Below are positions 38,001 to 49,419 of a stretch of DNA of 64,000 nt, piece by piece. The position numbers and the translations under genes were made by a program. Source of the stretch: Acanthaster planci (Eukaryota; Echinodermata; Asteroidea; Valvatida; Acanthasteridae). Position 1 is the stretch's first letter, and every line of letters begins with the position of its first letter. The DNA lies in contig NW_019091356.1 of assembly GCF_001949145.1 (NCBI RefSeq), positions 2,334,944 through 2,398,943 on the forward strand, read 5' to 3'. The notes below the pieces were generated by a model. It worked only from the letters and a program-made list of their open reading frames with translations, had not been told where the DNA came from and did no database searches.

Positions 38001-40417
38001 CTGCGAGTTAGCGCTCTAGTTTTTTAATATACTAGCCGAGTCATTTTTCCTTAACAACGAGAAAAACCAGCAGGACTCACCTAATGTTTGTAACAGAATG
38101 CTTTCGTTTATGACTAATTCTTGTGCTTCTTGTTGATAAGCCTGGAAGAAAAAACCAAGAGAGACTTAGTCGATTTGCCTCGCTCCCAACTTTTCACTTG
38201 CACAAGAACACCTGTCTGAACACAGGTAGACACGGTCTGACACGCCAAGGTCACACTCAGCAAGTAAAAGCCTATATGACAGTGTTTGAAGGGTTGAGGC
38301 AGTGGTCACCCTTCCTGGGAGCACATTCAAGAGGTAACGGAATATTTCTGAGGATTGAGTTGTTATCTTATTTTTCCACTGAGGCAGTTGGAGGATTTTT
38401 AAGGACGGAGGCTCACTAAAAAGGGTATTGGGTTTGAGGTTGAAAAGAACTCCTCTTTCACTCACTTCGCTCTTCGTGTCCAAGACAGGACCTCCGCGAT
38501 GTTGGCAGGCATGGTGGACTTTGATGACATATTCAAGCTTATGGGGTTGCTCTTCTACTTTGGCGGCAAGGAACAGCGCCGCTGCTGCAATTTTCTGTAC
38601 AAATTGATATAACATATTTCACCGTTTTGTTAACCTTGCTGGAGGTTTTAAATCCGAAGTTGACTTGGCAAACTACATGTACACGTACATGCCTACGGGT
38701 TTCAGGATCTGTGGAAGACTTTTTGCAGGATTCCAGACCGTAGTCCAGCGAAGCCTTGTTACTTTTACTTGGACCTTACATATCCCACATTCATTTGATT
38801 CAAAAGAATCTGCCATTGGTTGACATGGATTACTGCTTTGGATATAGGATTCCGGAAGGTTCCTCATAAAACGTCCTTCAAAGTCTAACACAAACAAGAA
38901 GCTTTATCCTTGGTGCCGCCACTGTGGTTTTGTTTTATAGCTGTGAACTATTAAGGGGATCTCCCAGTACACAAAAAATATGTGTTACTGGCCCACGCCC
39001 AGGCTCAATTTGGGCAAATTTGAATAACTTTGCTAGAACGCAGCAGAGGTAAATGTTAGGGCTACATCGACACGCAGCAACTTTAGAACCTCAGACACTC
39101 ACATTGTGGGGGAACCGCTGGAAGGAACGAAACACATAGAATCTGTGCATATATACAATGGCGGTGTTAATGCACAATTGATTTCTGGGGAAAGGCAGAG
39201 TTAAGGATGACACAAACTCACATAAATGTATCAGAGTGACATTTATGAGCCAGATAATGATTAAAAACAGAGCTATATACCATTTACTGTTATCACTCTT
39301 AGGTTATAATCTAATTTATTACCATGTCTATAACCCTAGGTCCACCGGAGAGCACAAGGTGATGAGAAAACTAGGAACCAACACTTACTATGCCAGAACC
39401 AGCCACCCAAATAACTCTCAAAACATGCTCAAAATTACTTGCTGACATCACTTATTTTTATGTGATCTCAATGAAGGTCAGTTGTTGTAAATATGTTGAA
39501 TATAACAGACACCAATCTGAGACTTAAACACATTTGAAGTGTGATGTCACTGTTGTCACATGAATGTTGTCAACATTCATAAAATCTGTACACAAGCAAG
39601 GACAAGATATCTGCATTGCCCCATGTACAAATTTTCAGCTGTTTAGTGTAGTTACTTGTCTTAAAGTCAGATAATGCTGTATATGCAATACATTTGACAA
39701 TTTCACAGCACATGCATGATGTAACACCAAAGCCATTCATTTCAATGCGAATGTGTTCATCATTTTCATGGAAGACTTCAGCATGCAGGTCTTGGCCTCC
39801 AAAGCAAAGTGTAAAATAATTCAGGTCATATCATGCATATTGTGAAACATTCTTATCTCCGAAACATGCTGAACACTAAATGAAATAAATAGTCTAAATA
39901 ATCATGCTTAAGTAATGTTACATGTCACGATGTGCATCACGTTGTCGGCATGGTTAGTTGACTGAGCTGAGACAATGGCATAATGATCGGTGTCACGTTA
40001 TAACAACCCCAATACTCAACATGCATCACTATGTCAATCACATTCTAAAACTGTCAAGACTTAGGATCAAACTTCTCTTTCTCGCGTAAGAGACATCTAT
40101 GGGAAATTGACAATATTCGAACATGAATATATTTAAAATATATGTTTTTAAAGGGATTTAAAACGAGTTAAATGCCGGCAACTTCGCGGCCATGGCGGCA
40201 AAAGACAACGTGACGCCATGCCGCCAGGATGTTGGGAAATTTGAATAGAATAAGGATACACTTGAAGACGCCGTCCCATTTCCTGGATGAGGTTTGCGGC
40301 CTGTTGTCGGTAGGACAGTTCCTGCCTCGGTTCTATCTGACATTTTCGAGAAGGACTGTTTAACAAGACATCGCGAGTAAAATACCACCGCCGCTCGCGG
40401 TCGGGAATAGCCGCCAT
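26017..40417 (-). CDS. CCNT1: Cyclin T (P-TEFb regulatory subunit)
   Basis: Ten coding exons: 40417-40260, 39184-39103, 38594-38466, 38141-38081, 37604-37542, 34090-34045, 32039-31949, 31159-31087, 30637-30558 and 29642-26017. The first nine give 261 residues covering both cyclin boxes: [71 protein letters not shown] and [10 protein letters not shown] are clear family landmarks. Cyclin T binds CDK9 as P-TEFb, which phosphorylates the RNA polymerase II tail and pausing factors in the nucleus. The last exon encodes a low-complexity C-terminal region rich in Lys, Ser, Pro and Gln, then a His-rich block ([11 protein letters not shown]) and polyproline runs, as in vertebrate cyclin T1, but the protein is about twice the vertebrate length. 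The frame changes between 26694 and 26607: either a 107-base intron (26692-26586) or an indel. Without it the protein stops at 26607 (1272 residues); with that intron it has 1433. Confidence 0.93.
30775..31000. mobile_element. pogo/Tigger-like MITE, copy 1, carrying a nested 59-bp element
   Basis: The ends read CAGTCAAACCTC and, inverted, CAGTTGAACCTCG, both flanked by TA, the Tc1/mariner-type target duplication. The 59-bp palindrome at 30805-30863 interrupts it. It lies in a cyclin T intron. A related copy is at 43398-43581. Confidence 0.65.
30805..30863. mobile_element. 59-bp TTAA-bounded palindromic element, copy 2
   Basis: The two 27-base arms are perfect inverted repeats except for one G-T pair, around the centre ACAGG. 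It is inserted inside the pogo-like element at 30775-31000, so it is younger than that element. Confidence 0.8.
31318..31450. mobile_element. CAGTG-ended inverted-repeat element, copy 2 (reverse orientation)
   Basis: The left end reads CAGTGTTGTATTCGAGTCC. The interior (TACAAGCTATTCAAATGAGC) is the reverse complement of the interior at 25194-25360. The right end has diverged and runs into a fold-back at 31451. Confidence 0.55.
31451..31540. repeat. Fold-back inverted repeat
   Basis: The arms AACAGGTAGATTTCCCTT and AAGGGAAATCTACCTGAT pair, with further pairing outward (GATCGTTCAG with CTGAACGATC) around a loop of about 11 bases. It sits in a cyclin T intron and would form a stem of nearly 40 base pairs. 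Confidence 0.75.
32234..32292. mobile_element. 59-bp TTAA-bounded palindromic element, copy 3
   Basis: Same length, ends and centre (ACAGG) as copy 2. Changes in the left arm (CAGTCC) face changes in the right arm (GGATTG) so that pairing is kept with one wobble. It lies in a cyclin T intron. Confidence 0.78.
33516..33827. mobile_element. 312-bp TTAA-bounded element with the same ends as the 59-bp family
   Basis: It begins TTAACCCTAACCCTCC and ends with the exact inverse, GGAGGGTTAGGGTTAA. The interior is unrelated to the palindromic elements and has no useful open frame. It is probably a longer non-autonomous relative from which the 59-bp form could have shrunk, in a cyclin T intron. Confidence 0.65.
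35115..35874. mobile_element. 760-bp TTAA-bounded element, family 2, copy 1
   Basis: Inverted ends TTAACCACTTGCCGCCGGG and, from the right, TTAACCACTTGCTGCTGGG. The interior is shared with 51039-51622, for example the stretch around CTAGAGTAGCCACCAAACAG. There is no transposase frame. The TTAA target suggests the piggyBac superfamily. It lies in a cyclin T intron. Confidence 0.7.
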
Positions 40418-41638
40418 GGAACCCGTACCGACGACCAGACAGAGGTTCTGCGGCTGCGCAGAAGCCGTTTTCACACGAATTCACGCCGTATCTCGCGTAA
40501 AATCTCACACACAGATGCATCATGGGATTGAAAGTCGGGATTTTCGTCAGATGTCGTCAGACGATTTTCAATGAAACTTCGCCCCAGTTTGGTGATTTGA
40601 CCGAATTCAAGCAGGTATTTTGCTAAAATTATTATCATACGTAGCAAGTAGACCGCAGTAGTCCTGAAGAAGTAGCATTTTGGAGTCATTTGAGAGGAGT
40701 AATCAATCAACGTATTTTATCGCTGTTAACCGCAAATGAAAAAGGTGGGAGCAACATGGCGTCGGTTTTTTCCCCAGAAATCATGAATATTCATCATTAC
40801 AGTCTCACGTGCGCCGCGCTTAGTACATGTGATGAGTTAGATATTGCATATTACTGAAAATCGTGAAGCCTCGAGACACGTTCCTACCTCCATGCTCTAG
40901 ATTATAGATTGTAAGCCTAGTAATGGTGTTATATATTAGGCCTGTAATCCAGGTTTAAATAAAGCTTGTTTCAATTAGTCAGTTATTTAAGCTAAGAGAA
41001 AATGGGGTTTAATTTTGTGTTATTCAGACAATTTTGTCATGTTCGTTTATAACTCAGACTAAACAGCTAAAGTCTGAATAGGGGTAAGTGTGGGTATACC
41101 CGATCGGGGGAGAACCCGATCAGCTGGGATTTTTTTCATATGCTGATCAGGTTCTCCCCCGATCGGGTATACCCACACTTACCCTATTGTCAGTTTGAGC
41201 TGGCATGGTTTGGGGGATTGGATTAAATGTTGGGGAAGAGTTCCATATACAGACACCAGTAATTATTCCCTACAGTGACCTATTAGCCTTCGGGAAGCAA
41301 AAACATGTCCAGAAAAGTCAATCTAGGAAGGAAAAAACCAAGTCGTACTTAGAAAACACTTCTGAGTTTTTCAGGTCAGTTTCATAGGGTTTGTGCATGG
41401 GGTGTCAAGTGGCATCCGTACATGGCACTCTTTCCAAATGGTATTGTTAAACTCTTTATCCTTTTTGAGAAATGTACAATTTATGTAAATGAATAGTTTT
41501 ATAGTTTGGAAAGGACTTTTCATGTACCAATCAGTGATTGATTTTGTAAACAAATTTATTGTGATTTTCCCCCACACACCATATTTTGAATAACACCTGT
41601 CAGCTGAAATTATCTATTATTTTCCCCTGTGGCAAGAC
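40418..41638. promoter_or_regulatory. Shared upstream region of cyclin T and KANSL2
   Basis: The two start codons face away from each other across 1.2 kb. The part next to cyclin T is rich in CpG, with TCGCG cores near 40370 and 40495 and an E-box-like TCACGTG at 40804. Non-coding first exon(s) of KANSL2 probably lie here, since its first recognised exon starts well inside. The right part holds a large palindrome (41077-41188). Bidirectional promoter activity is inferred from layout only. Confidence 0.5.
41077..41188. repeat. Large near-perfect palindrome
   Basis: The left arm (GTAAGTGTGGGTATACCC, then GATCGGGGGAGAACC) is matched by an inverted right arm of about 45 bases around a loop of about 17 bases (roughly 41124-41140). 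One extra G in the left arm and one extra C are the only indels. GGGTATACCC and CCGATCGG are themselves palindromes. It lies between cyclin T and KANSL2. Confidence 0.8.
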
Positions 41639-44600
41639 ATGCATAAGTCCAAAACGGGCCACAGTCGTCGTCACCGCTCAGACGGTTTGTTCTGCAACTA
41701 CGCCCACCGCATCTGTATGCAGGACCGTCTGGACGGCTATGAGTACTGCCTTAACCACATCTTAGAGGACAAGAATGCTCCGTACAAGCACTGCACATTT
41801 GTCTCCAACAAGGGGGGTCGACGGTGCCTGCAGCCTGCCCACAAAGCCGACAAACGCGATGGGTAAGATTGCTGCTTCCATCAGACAAATGGAAATGCTA
41901 CATCATAGTTTGACATCAGCCAAATGCTTATGAAAAAAGTGCTTCAACCCGAACACTCCTCAGTCCTCCAACAGGTGAAGGATTGAGGAGTGTTAGGGTT
42001 AACCGGTCAGTCCATGAATTTTTTTGAGTCAAGTGTTCACATTATCCTGTAAAGTCCACTTGGAGACTTGGGGGATTTTTAATACATGTGTTGAGGAAGA
42101 GGGCGACCAGAAATTATTTCCCAACAAGAAGTTTAAAATCAGCGGCAAGTACAAAGAATGTGCCGTCGGGTTCTTGCAGCTTCAATTCAGCGGGAGTAGT
42201 AAAGGTTAATCTTTATGAAATGAAAGTAAATTGATGAAAAATAAATTGGGGTGATCAACGTGTTTTGACATGTTTGTAAGGAAGAAGCAGAGAGAGAAAT
42301 TGGGCAGAAAGTTCCAGCATCCAGTGCCTTCTGACCATGTGCCCAAATATGTTGCTAAATTTGAACTGCGTTGAGATGGTTTGCTATGAATTAAAATAAA
42401 CTTTGGCTGTAGGGTTTCGGCAGCTTAGGAAAAAAGAAGTCCAGAATTATGGCTAGAATAGGAAACTCAAGGTTAAAAAGAGCACTTTGTTATTGAGGCG
42501 TGAATCTTGTAGTCCAGGAGTGGCCCAGGTGTCGTAAATTCCATTATCCCTAACCATATTAAACCCAGTGATGTTCAAGAGTGGTCACTACCTGTGGGAT
42601 TTTGTTGATGTGGGCAGTGAACAAAAGGCCTTTTGGCTTCTGTCAGGGGTGGTTACTAGGCTTCATGCTATTTTTGTGTTTTGATTCTGTTGGGTTGTGC
42701 AGGGTATGTAGAGAAAATCTGAAGGGAGGTCAGTGAGGCTGCACGTTCAGATGTTTTTACTCAAAGTAAAAACATAAGTTGACCGATGTGACCCATTTCA
42801 GGTACTGCCGGGAACATGCCCAAAAGGTGGCTGTGCTGAGACACAAGGCCGGCCTGAAGCCGTTCCCGCGCAACTCGCCCCGCGAGATCTTGGACAGTTT
42901 GGACCGTTACCAGCAGGAGCCGGGCAAGATGACACCTGACGCCCTAGCAGAAGCCCAACCGTCAGTGGCCGCCAAAATCCTAGGTGCGAGTGAAACCTGT
43001 TTATGTAAATGCCCCCGTGTAAGATGAAAAAGAACCTGCATTTTTTAACTTTGATCCAGTTTTCGGGGTTATGGTCAGTTCTGTCATTAGTGATCGTCAT
43101 GGTTGTCCTATTTTGTGGACCTAGATTGCGCCAGCGAGAGCGAAAGCGACGAGGACCCCTTGCAGGTTGATCAGGCATGGCGAGGAACCACCGACAGTGA
43201 TGCCGAGAGTGTAGACAGCGAACAGGAGGATCTCCTCAAGTAAGTTGATACCATCGCACCCTTTCCAATTACCTCTCGGTTCCATTCAACAGTAAGTGAC
43301 CCACAGAGTCCCTTAACCCTAAATTCTCACTGTGTTAAAGCATCTTTACACTGAGGTTGAGTAGAGGCAGTGGGACTGTGTTTTCAGCTAAACTGTGTAC
43401 AGTCAAACCTCGTTAATAAGAGGACCTTCAGACTCAGCAAATTACCGTTGATGTAACCGGAACCTTGTATTAGCAGGAATGAAAATAATGAAAAACAAAA
43501 GATAGTGACCTAAAAATTTCCTTGTGTATAAGCAGAATCTTGTATCGACAGTGCTCTTAATATAAACAAGGTTTGACTGTATTTAGACCGGAGCGCTACT
43601 GAGAAGGCACTAACCGTACCAAAGCACTGAACATCAACCCACTCCAACAACGACATCAGTAATCTACAGTCATTAACCCTTGCTCTGTTGAGGGGAGGGG
43701 GTTAGTGTGGAGCAGATATGCCGCCATCCTCCTAGCATAGACCTTTGCAAGATACTGGACCTCCTCAGGAAAGATGACAAATGGAACGAATAGGAGGTTG
43801 CTGTTTGCATTTCAAAGGATTGGTTTGGCATGCCTGGGAGCGAGTTGCTGGCCTCCACTGTAGCACAGTTTCCACGACAAAGCAGGGGGCAGTTGTAGAA
43901 AGTGAAAAGAGCAAGGATTGAAAGAACCCCTTTAAAAAAAATATGTGCTTTTGCCAACTCCACTCCGCAAAGCAAGACCGCATCTGTGACTTTTTTCTCC
44001 ATGTTTTCTCTTGGCACGCTCTGCAGACATGCAGGAGTGTACACCCCTGAGGAGGTGGCGCTCATCACCCGCGAGAAGCTGATCCGTCTCCAGTCCCTCT
44101 ACATCAACCAGTTCAAGCGGCTCCAGCACCTGATGAAGGAGAAACGACGGCATTACCTGCTGGCGCTCAAGCAGGAGAAGGAAACCATCGGTGGGTCGCC
44201 TCCTCCCCCTCTCTTCTCCCCCACCCCACCTCCCTCCCCCCTAATCTACCCCCTCTCCCCATGATTCCACCCCACTGTTCAAAGTATTTTGGGGAATTCA
44301 TAGCGCGCCCGTGTACAAATGGCAAAATGCAAGATGGACTGAGAGCTAGTCTACTTTCAGGTTGGTTCCCGTTGCATGGACGCGTAATCGCTATGGATGT
44401 GAGGTATATACACCAACTAATGAATAATGAAAAAACCTCATGGTTTTCAAAATTGTCCGGATGGAAATCCAGGATGTTCATTCTCATGGCCTAACAATTG
44501 GCGTGCAAGTACAGCTTATATGATTGCCTCGTGGTTGGAGAGTGCACGTACAAGAAGACATCCCCTGTTGGGAAGTCCCATTGCGTGAGGGAAATCTTTG

Positions 44601-47600
44601 GTCTTTATTCTGGAAGCTTTCATCAAAGTGATCAGCAGTGTCCACTGCTGTCAAATATTGCTTCTTCAGCTCCTTGTGTGGGGCCCTGTCATTGCTAGTG
44701 CTTGATACTGACTCTGAGGGAAATCCTTGCCTCTTTCTCTCTCCAGGTATGAGCCTGGGCAGCTTCGCCAGCCCCAAGGAGAAGCGTAAGGTTCTGCGCC
44801 TCAAGTCCATGCAGTCCTACCATCGCCGGCACGGTCGGGAGGCCCTGCTGCACAAACGGTCCAAGCATCGGCGTATCAAGGCTACTCCCGGTTATTCCGG
44901 GTCCCAGAAGGTCAGCCTGCCGGCCCGCTGCAAGCACACCAGGGAGAACAAGCCGTGCGAGAGGCCCGCACTGCCCATCACAGGGTTCTGCCTGGATCGT
45001 ATCCTTTCCGAGTACGTAGGTCACGGGAAGCCCTGAGAAAGTTGCGTTGAAGTGTGCAAAACATATCGAGAGGCATTTTTCCTGACATTTTCCAGCTTCA
45101 TATAGCCCAGGGATTTTGGCATGAGGGGTGTCTGTGTCTGTCCCGTGTGCATGTTTTTGGACAACCTACAGACCGTATTGGACATCCAGTTTTGTCTATA
45201 CAAAAATGATTGTTAAAAACTTAAGAATCTGACTTCTACAATATCCTGTTTTTCACTTTAAGGCAAATTTATATAACCAATTTTGATGCGTTGGGTATAA
45301 CTCCGGGTTGGTCCTGGATATTCTCTCAGCAAGAAGTAGTTCTAGAACCACATTGTTGTGCAGGTATGTTCCTATGGAGTACCAAAGTGAATACGTTAAT
45401 GAGAACCAGCGTGTGAACCAACACACTTGTGTACTCCCATTTGTTTGCACTGCACACAAAATGGCATCACAACTGAATACTGTACAGCCTTGGACAACCC
45501 TTTTGCTCAGCCAAAAAACCCCCCAATTTAATCCCCCTTTCGGTAACCCTCGCTTAAGCTTCCAAGCATTGCACAGAATCGTGGTAGTGACTTCTGCTGA
45601 AAAGTGTCAACCTTGACAGTCATCTGACAGACGTGTTGGAGGACAGCCACCAGGTCTTGTACACGCCTTGCACCAAGGGTCGCGTGGCCTGTACCTATCC
45701 GGCCGATCCCTTATCCCTCGAGGGCACCTGTCTGCTGCACACGCCTGTCGCGCCCGAGTGCTTCCGATCGGCCAACCAGCAACTGGAAGAGGAATCCGAA
45801 CAGGTGAGTGTTGGGAGCATTCCAAAATTAATTGATTTCCTGGATATCACAGAGTCTTTTGAGTTTCTGCGGTATTTTCTATAGGCCAAACAGAATTTGA
45901 AAAGAGGAACACGGAAAGATTTGTGCTTGCATGTGTGAGACCCAGAGAGGATGTTATAACAACACAACCATCTGTAAAGAAAAGCTGTTTTAAGTCAGGC
46001 GTGCAACTTTTCCTCGGATCAGCTGATTTCCTCGTTTTTCACGTCACATTCATGCCGCTGAAAATTGATAAATACTGTACAAAGTCTTGTAAAGATTGGA
46101 ATTTCCTCGTTTTTTTGTCAAACTCAAGTTGCATGCCAGTTAAGTCACGACTTTTTCTCTACAAAGACTTTGAATCAATATGCAGCAAACCACGCGTTCA
46201 CTATTAAATCTAGTATTTCAAGAGTCGCCAAGAATTGGTGGTTTTTTTCCTGAATTTCTATCGTTTCTTGGGGTTGGAATTTCAATAGGAAAAAAATGCA
46301 TCAGCGGCCATGGCTGATCATGACTACTTGCAGAGGCCGTCGGAGGCCACAGATGCCAGCGACCACGATGTTGACATCCTGGGCTTATCAGGCGAACAGA
46401 TGTACATGCTGGGGACCGTCTCAGACGAGCCAGACATTCTGTCTGGTCAGTTGCCGCCGACAAGCTTAGCAGAGAACCCAAAGGTGAGCAGAGCAGTGGC
46501 GTACGCTGGTCACAAGTCATACAGTCGCGAGTCAAACTTGCAAGTTATTGGGATGGACCATCACAGAGACCTTAAAAGTTTTTCCCATTTGATCCTGTTA
46601 TTTTGTGACCAGACCTGGAACTTCAGTTTGACATCAGAAGATGTTCACTCCTTAGGGCTAGATGCTTCAAAAGCACGAGTAGAGTTTATTTGTTGGAGTC
46701 CACCAGCTGACTTAAGTATGTTTCAAATGCGCATTGTGACACCTCGTTTCAAGGATGGCTCTTTGTGCATTGTTGAACAAATCGGAGGGGTTGGAGTAAA
46801 ATGAGCAAGGATTTATTTTTCAATGGAAGGGAAATACAGTAAACCTTGGATAAGTCCAATTTGTTTAAGCCAGATTTTTGCTTACCTTGGTTAAAATCAC
46901 TTGGAACATTTGATTTCTTATGTTCTTAAATAAAATTCCTCACCTAAGTCGGATCGCGAAAGTCAGATTTTTGCTTGTCTTGAACAAATCCACCTGGAAC
47001 ATTTGTTAAAATACCGTAATTTTTTTTAACTAGTCAGATTAACCAAAAACAATTTTGTACATTTATTCATTCCAGTAAACACAGGGATTTGGGGAATTTT
47101 GGGGTATTTTCCTGTCCAGATCAATCATTTAAGCACCAGCTCCACTGGGTTTTCACAGCAGCGATATCTGCAATACCATGTCACATGGGCCGCATGTGTA
47201 CACATCCGCTGTTCAGTAGAAGCCTATAACCTTGTCTCGAGCTCCGTCTGTTGCTCCACGCCCATTGCCCTACTGCATAATGAACTTCATTTCCGGCTGG
47301 AAAAAAGGCCATGTGCCCACATGATCACAGACTGCGGTTTTTTATTGGATAAAGGTAGCTGGGCCAAGTACATGGACTACGGAAATACATGTACATGTGC
47401 CTTGTGATGGTCAGCGCCCGAGGTACGAACTCGCGTGGCACAATTAGTGAAACACACTTTGATTTTCTGTTGTACGGTGCACTGTGTAGTGTGAAAATAA
47501 CTGATGCTTGATGTTAGAAACATCGCGGTATCACTTTATTTCATGCTTTGTTGGCTGTGGTCGTTATATTGCTGGCAATCAGTGACTGTGTAATGCATAT

Positions 47601-47874
47601 CGTCTTCATTGGTCGCTCCATTGGATCCAACTTATCCAAGGTTTTCTGTACACGCAAGTGCTGGGCTATTGTAGGCGTCCTCACACACAGAATATTCTTT
47701 CTCCAACGGCTGAAGAACGTGGCTAAGTTGTTAGTGTGTGGTTGTTCACTGTGGGGATGTGTATCAGTGCGCTTTAATGAGCATATTGGCAAATTTGGAA
47801 TCCTACATGGACACATTGGTATGTTCTCTTTTCAGGAACCAGAACGGACTGCAGTTTCACAGGCTGGAACATGA
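41639..47874 (+). CDS. KANSL2: KAT8 regulatory NSL complex subunit 2
   Basis: Eight exons: 41639-41862, 42802-42983, 43125-43239, 44027-44190, 44747-44998, 45631-45803, 46289-46483 and 47836-47874 (447 residues; vertebrate KANSL2 is near 490). KANSL2 is a scaffold subunit of the NSL complex, in which KAT8 (MOF) acetylates histone H4 at promoters. Two Cys/His-rich zf-C3Hc3H-type domains are visible. The first has [17 protein letters not shown]. The second has [18 protein letters not shown], which is only intact when the exon ending at 44998 joins the one starting at 45631. Between them lie an acidic segment with VDQAWRG, then [19 protein letters not shown] and a basic helix ([12 protein letters not shown]), all diagnostic. 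The ATG at 41639 gives an N-terminus of vertebrate-like length; 5' UTR exons are expected upstream. The final exon has only 12 codons, the least certain part. Confidence 0.93.
41944..42002. mobile_element. 59-bp palindromic element, copy 4
   Basis: Same length and centre (ACAGG) as copies 2 and 3. The left terminus has decayed to TCAA, the right is TTAA. The change to ACACTCC in the left arm is matched by GGAGTGT on the right. It lies in intron 1 of KANSL2. Confidence 0.75.
43398..43581. mobile_element. pogo/Tigger-like MITE, copy 2
   Basis: Ends CAGTCAAACCTCG and, inverted, CAGTCAAACCTTG, flanked by TA. The interior (GGAACCTTGTATTAGCAGG and the AAAACAAAAGA stretch) matches copy 1 at 30775 in the opposite orientation. 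It lies in a KANSL2 intron. Confidence 0.7.
46836..47020. repeat. Possible decayed pogo-like remnant
   Basis: It starts TACAGTAAACCTTGGATAAG, like the ends of the pogo-like elements, and contains two diverged copies of CAGATTTTTGCTT followed by TTGGAACATTTG or CTGGAACATTTG. No clear right end was found. Confidence 0.35.
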
Positions 47875-48059
47875 CGAACGTAGCCATCCAAGACCGTATC
47901 AAGGGTGTGCATTTCTGTGCTCCACAAAGTTGGCGTGGCGTTTACATTTTTTTTTTGGTCGCCAAAGTCCTCATTTTCAGACATCCTCAAGAGCTGTTAC
48001 TCTTGTAGGCAGTTTCAGGCTAGGATTTGGAAACAGCTGTCTATGTGTGCGGACGTTGG

Positions 48060-48065
48060 AATAAA
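48060..48065 (+). terminator. Polyadenylation signal candidate for KANSL2
   Basis: AATAAA 186 bases after the KANSL2 stop codon, the closest such hexamer. Confidence 0.5.
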
Positions 48066-49264
48066 AGGGATTTGAAGTTTGTTTTATAGTTAATTATTTT
48101 GTCACAGCTGTCGGGTCCTTTGTTTGAATAATGTGTCTCAATTATGACATACGTTTTATATTCACAACCAATACTACACATTGTGTCCATTATTAATGCC
48201 GATATCAAAATGTATTCAAGCAAAACTTAAAAACGCTGTCCTTTTCATCAACATGCACGTGTGGTCCACGTTAACGGTGGGACTTCATAATTTCTCCCAG
48301 ACTGGGAGGTGTTTTTGTATGGGAGTTCACGAAAACATTCTTGCCACCCAAGTTTTTTTGTTTGGGTTTTACTGATTTATAATTGGTCAGAGATGCAGTC
48401 CAAATTTGATGGGGCTTATGAAAATGGGCCATTTGGCCACTTGATAAACCTCATTTTGAAGCACACTTATTAATTAAAGGCCATGTAATTTTGGTGTTCT
48501 TGAAGGGGCATACATACGTAATAAATCAACAGCGAAAACCATTAATCATTTGTTCGATTTTAATCGCTTCGGACATCGTATTATGGTTAACACAAATTGC
48601 ATAAAAGGGAGAAAAAAATGGCCGATCGGCACAAGGTACCAAAAGACACATGTCAGAATTGAAGCATTTCAAATACTTGAATTTAAAGCCTACGAATAAA
48701 CTTAAGAGTTACTTCTTGCAAAACAAGTCTATGAAAATAAGGCACTTGGCAATGGAAGCACTGATCAATTTTGGACTTACGGGTGGAAATATTTATCAAA
48801 TGTTCTTGGCCTGCAAATTTTTCAACTCTAGCTACACAGTTCTATCAAAAGGTACTAAAAACGAGTACTGGAGCAAGGCATTTCAATTCTTGGATGCGTG
48901 GCACTAGGCTCAGAGTGGGGGAACAGAAAAGTCCTCACCAACTGACAATTTGAAAGTTTGAACTTACTCAAAGTAAGTACCTAAAAACCAGATTCCCTCA
49001 GATGCTCTCCGCTCAAAATGCCACATTCCACCTCAGGATTAGATGAAGCTTAACTACAGCATGTGGGTGATTCATTTTTTTCAGCGAGGTTCTGCATCAT
49101 TTCATGTTAAGCTTGGTGCTGGGTCTGTCCAGAACTCTAGAATGATGCTTTTCCAAGTTATTCATTTCTTTAACACACCAACTCTCATAATTGGCCTTAC
49201 TTCAGCACAATACAATGTGACAATATAACTATTGGAATGTGAAGTGCTTTTCAGCATGAAGTTT

Positions 49265-49270
49265 TTTATT
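49265..49270 (-). terminator. Polyadenylation signal candidate for the V-ATPase gene
   Basis: AATAAA on the - strand about 800 bases past the stop. Variant signals closer to the stop cannot be excluded. Confidence 0.3.
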
Positions 49271-49419
49271 AAAAAAATAAATCAACGCAACGTGTTCATT
49301 ATATCAAAATGTATCATGCGATGCACTTCGTAATGTGTACTGCATGATCCCTGTCATATGATCCAAATTTTCAATCACGATCTGAATGAAATTGAAATGG
49401 TGTGAACTTCACATAAAAA

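Noticed and set aside
40471-40710. Short - strand frame upstream of the cyclin T start
   Set aside because: It lies in the probable 5' UTR/promoter. The cyclin T N-terminus aligns from the ATG at 40417.
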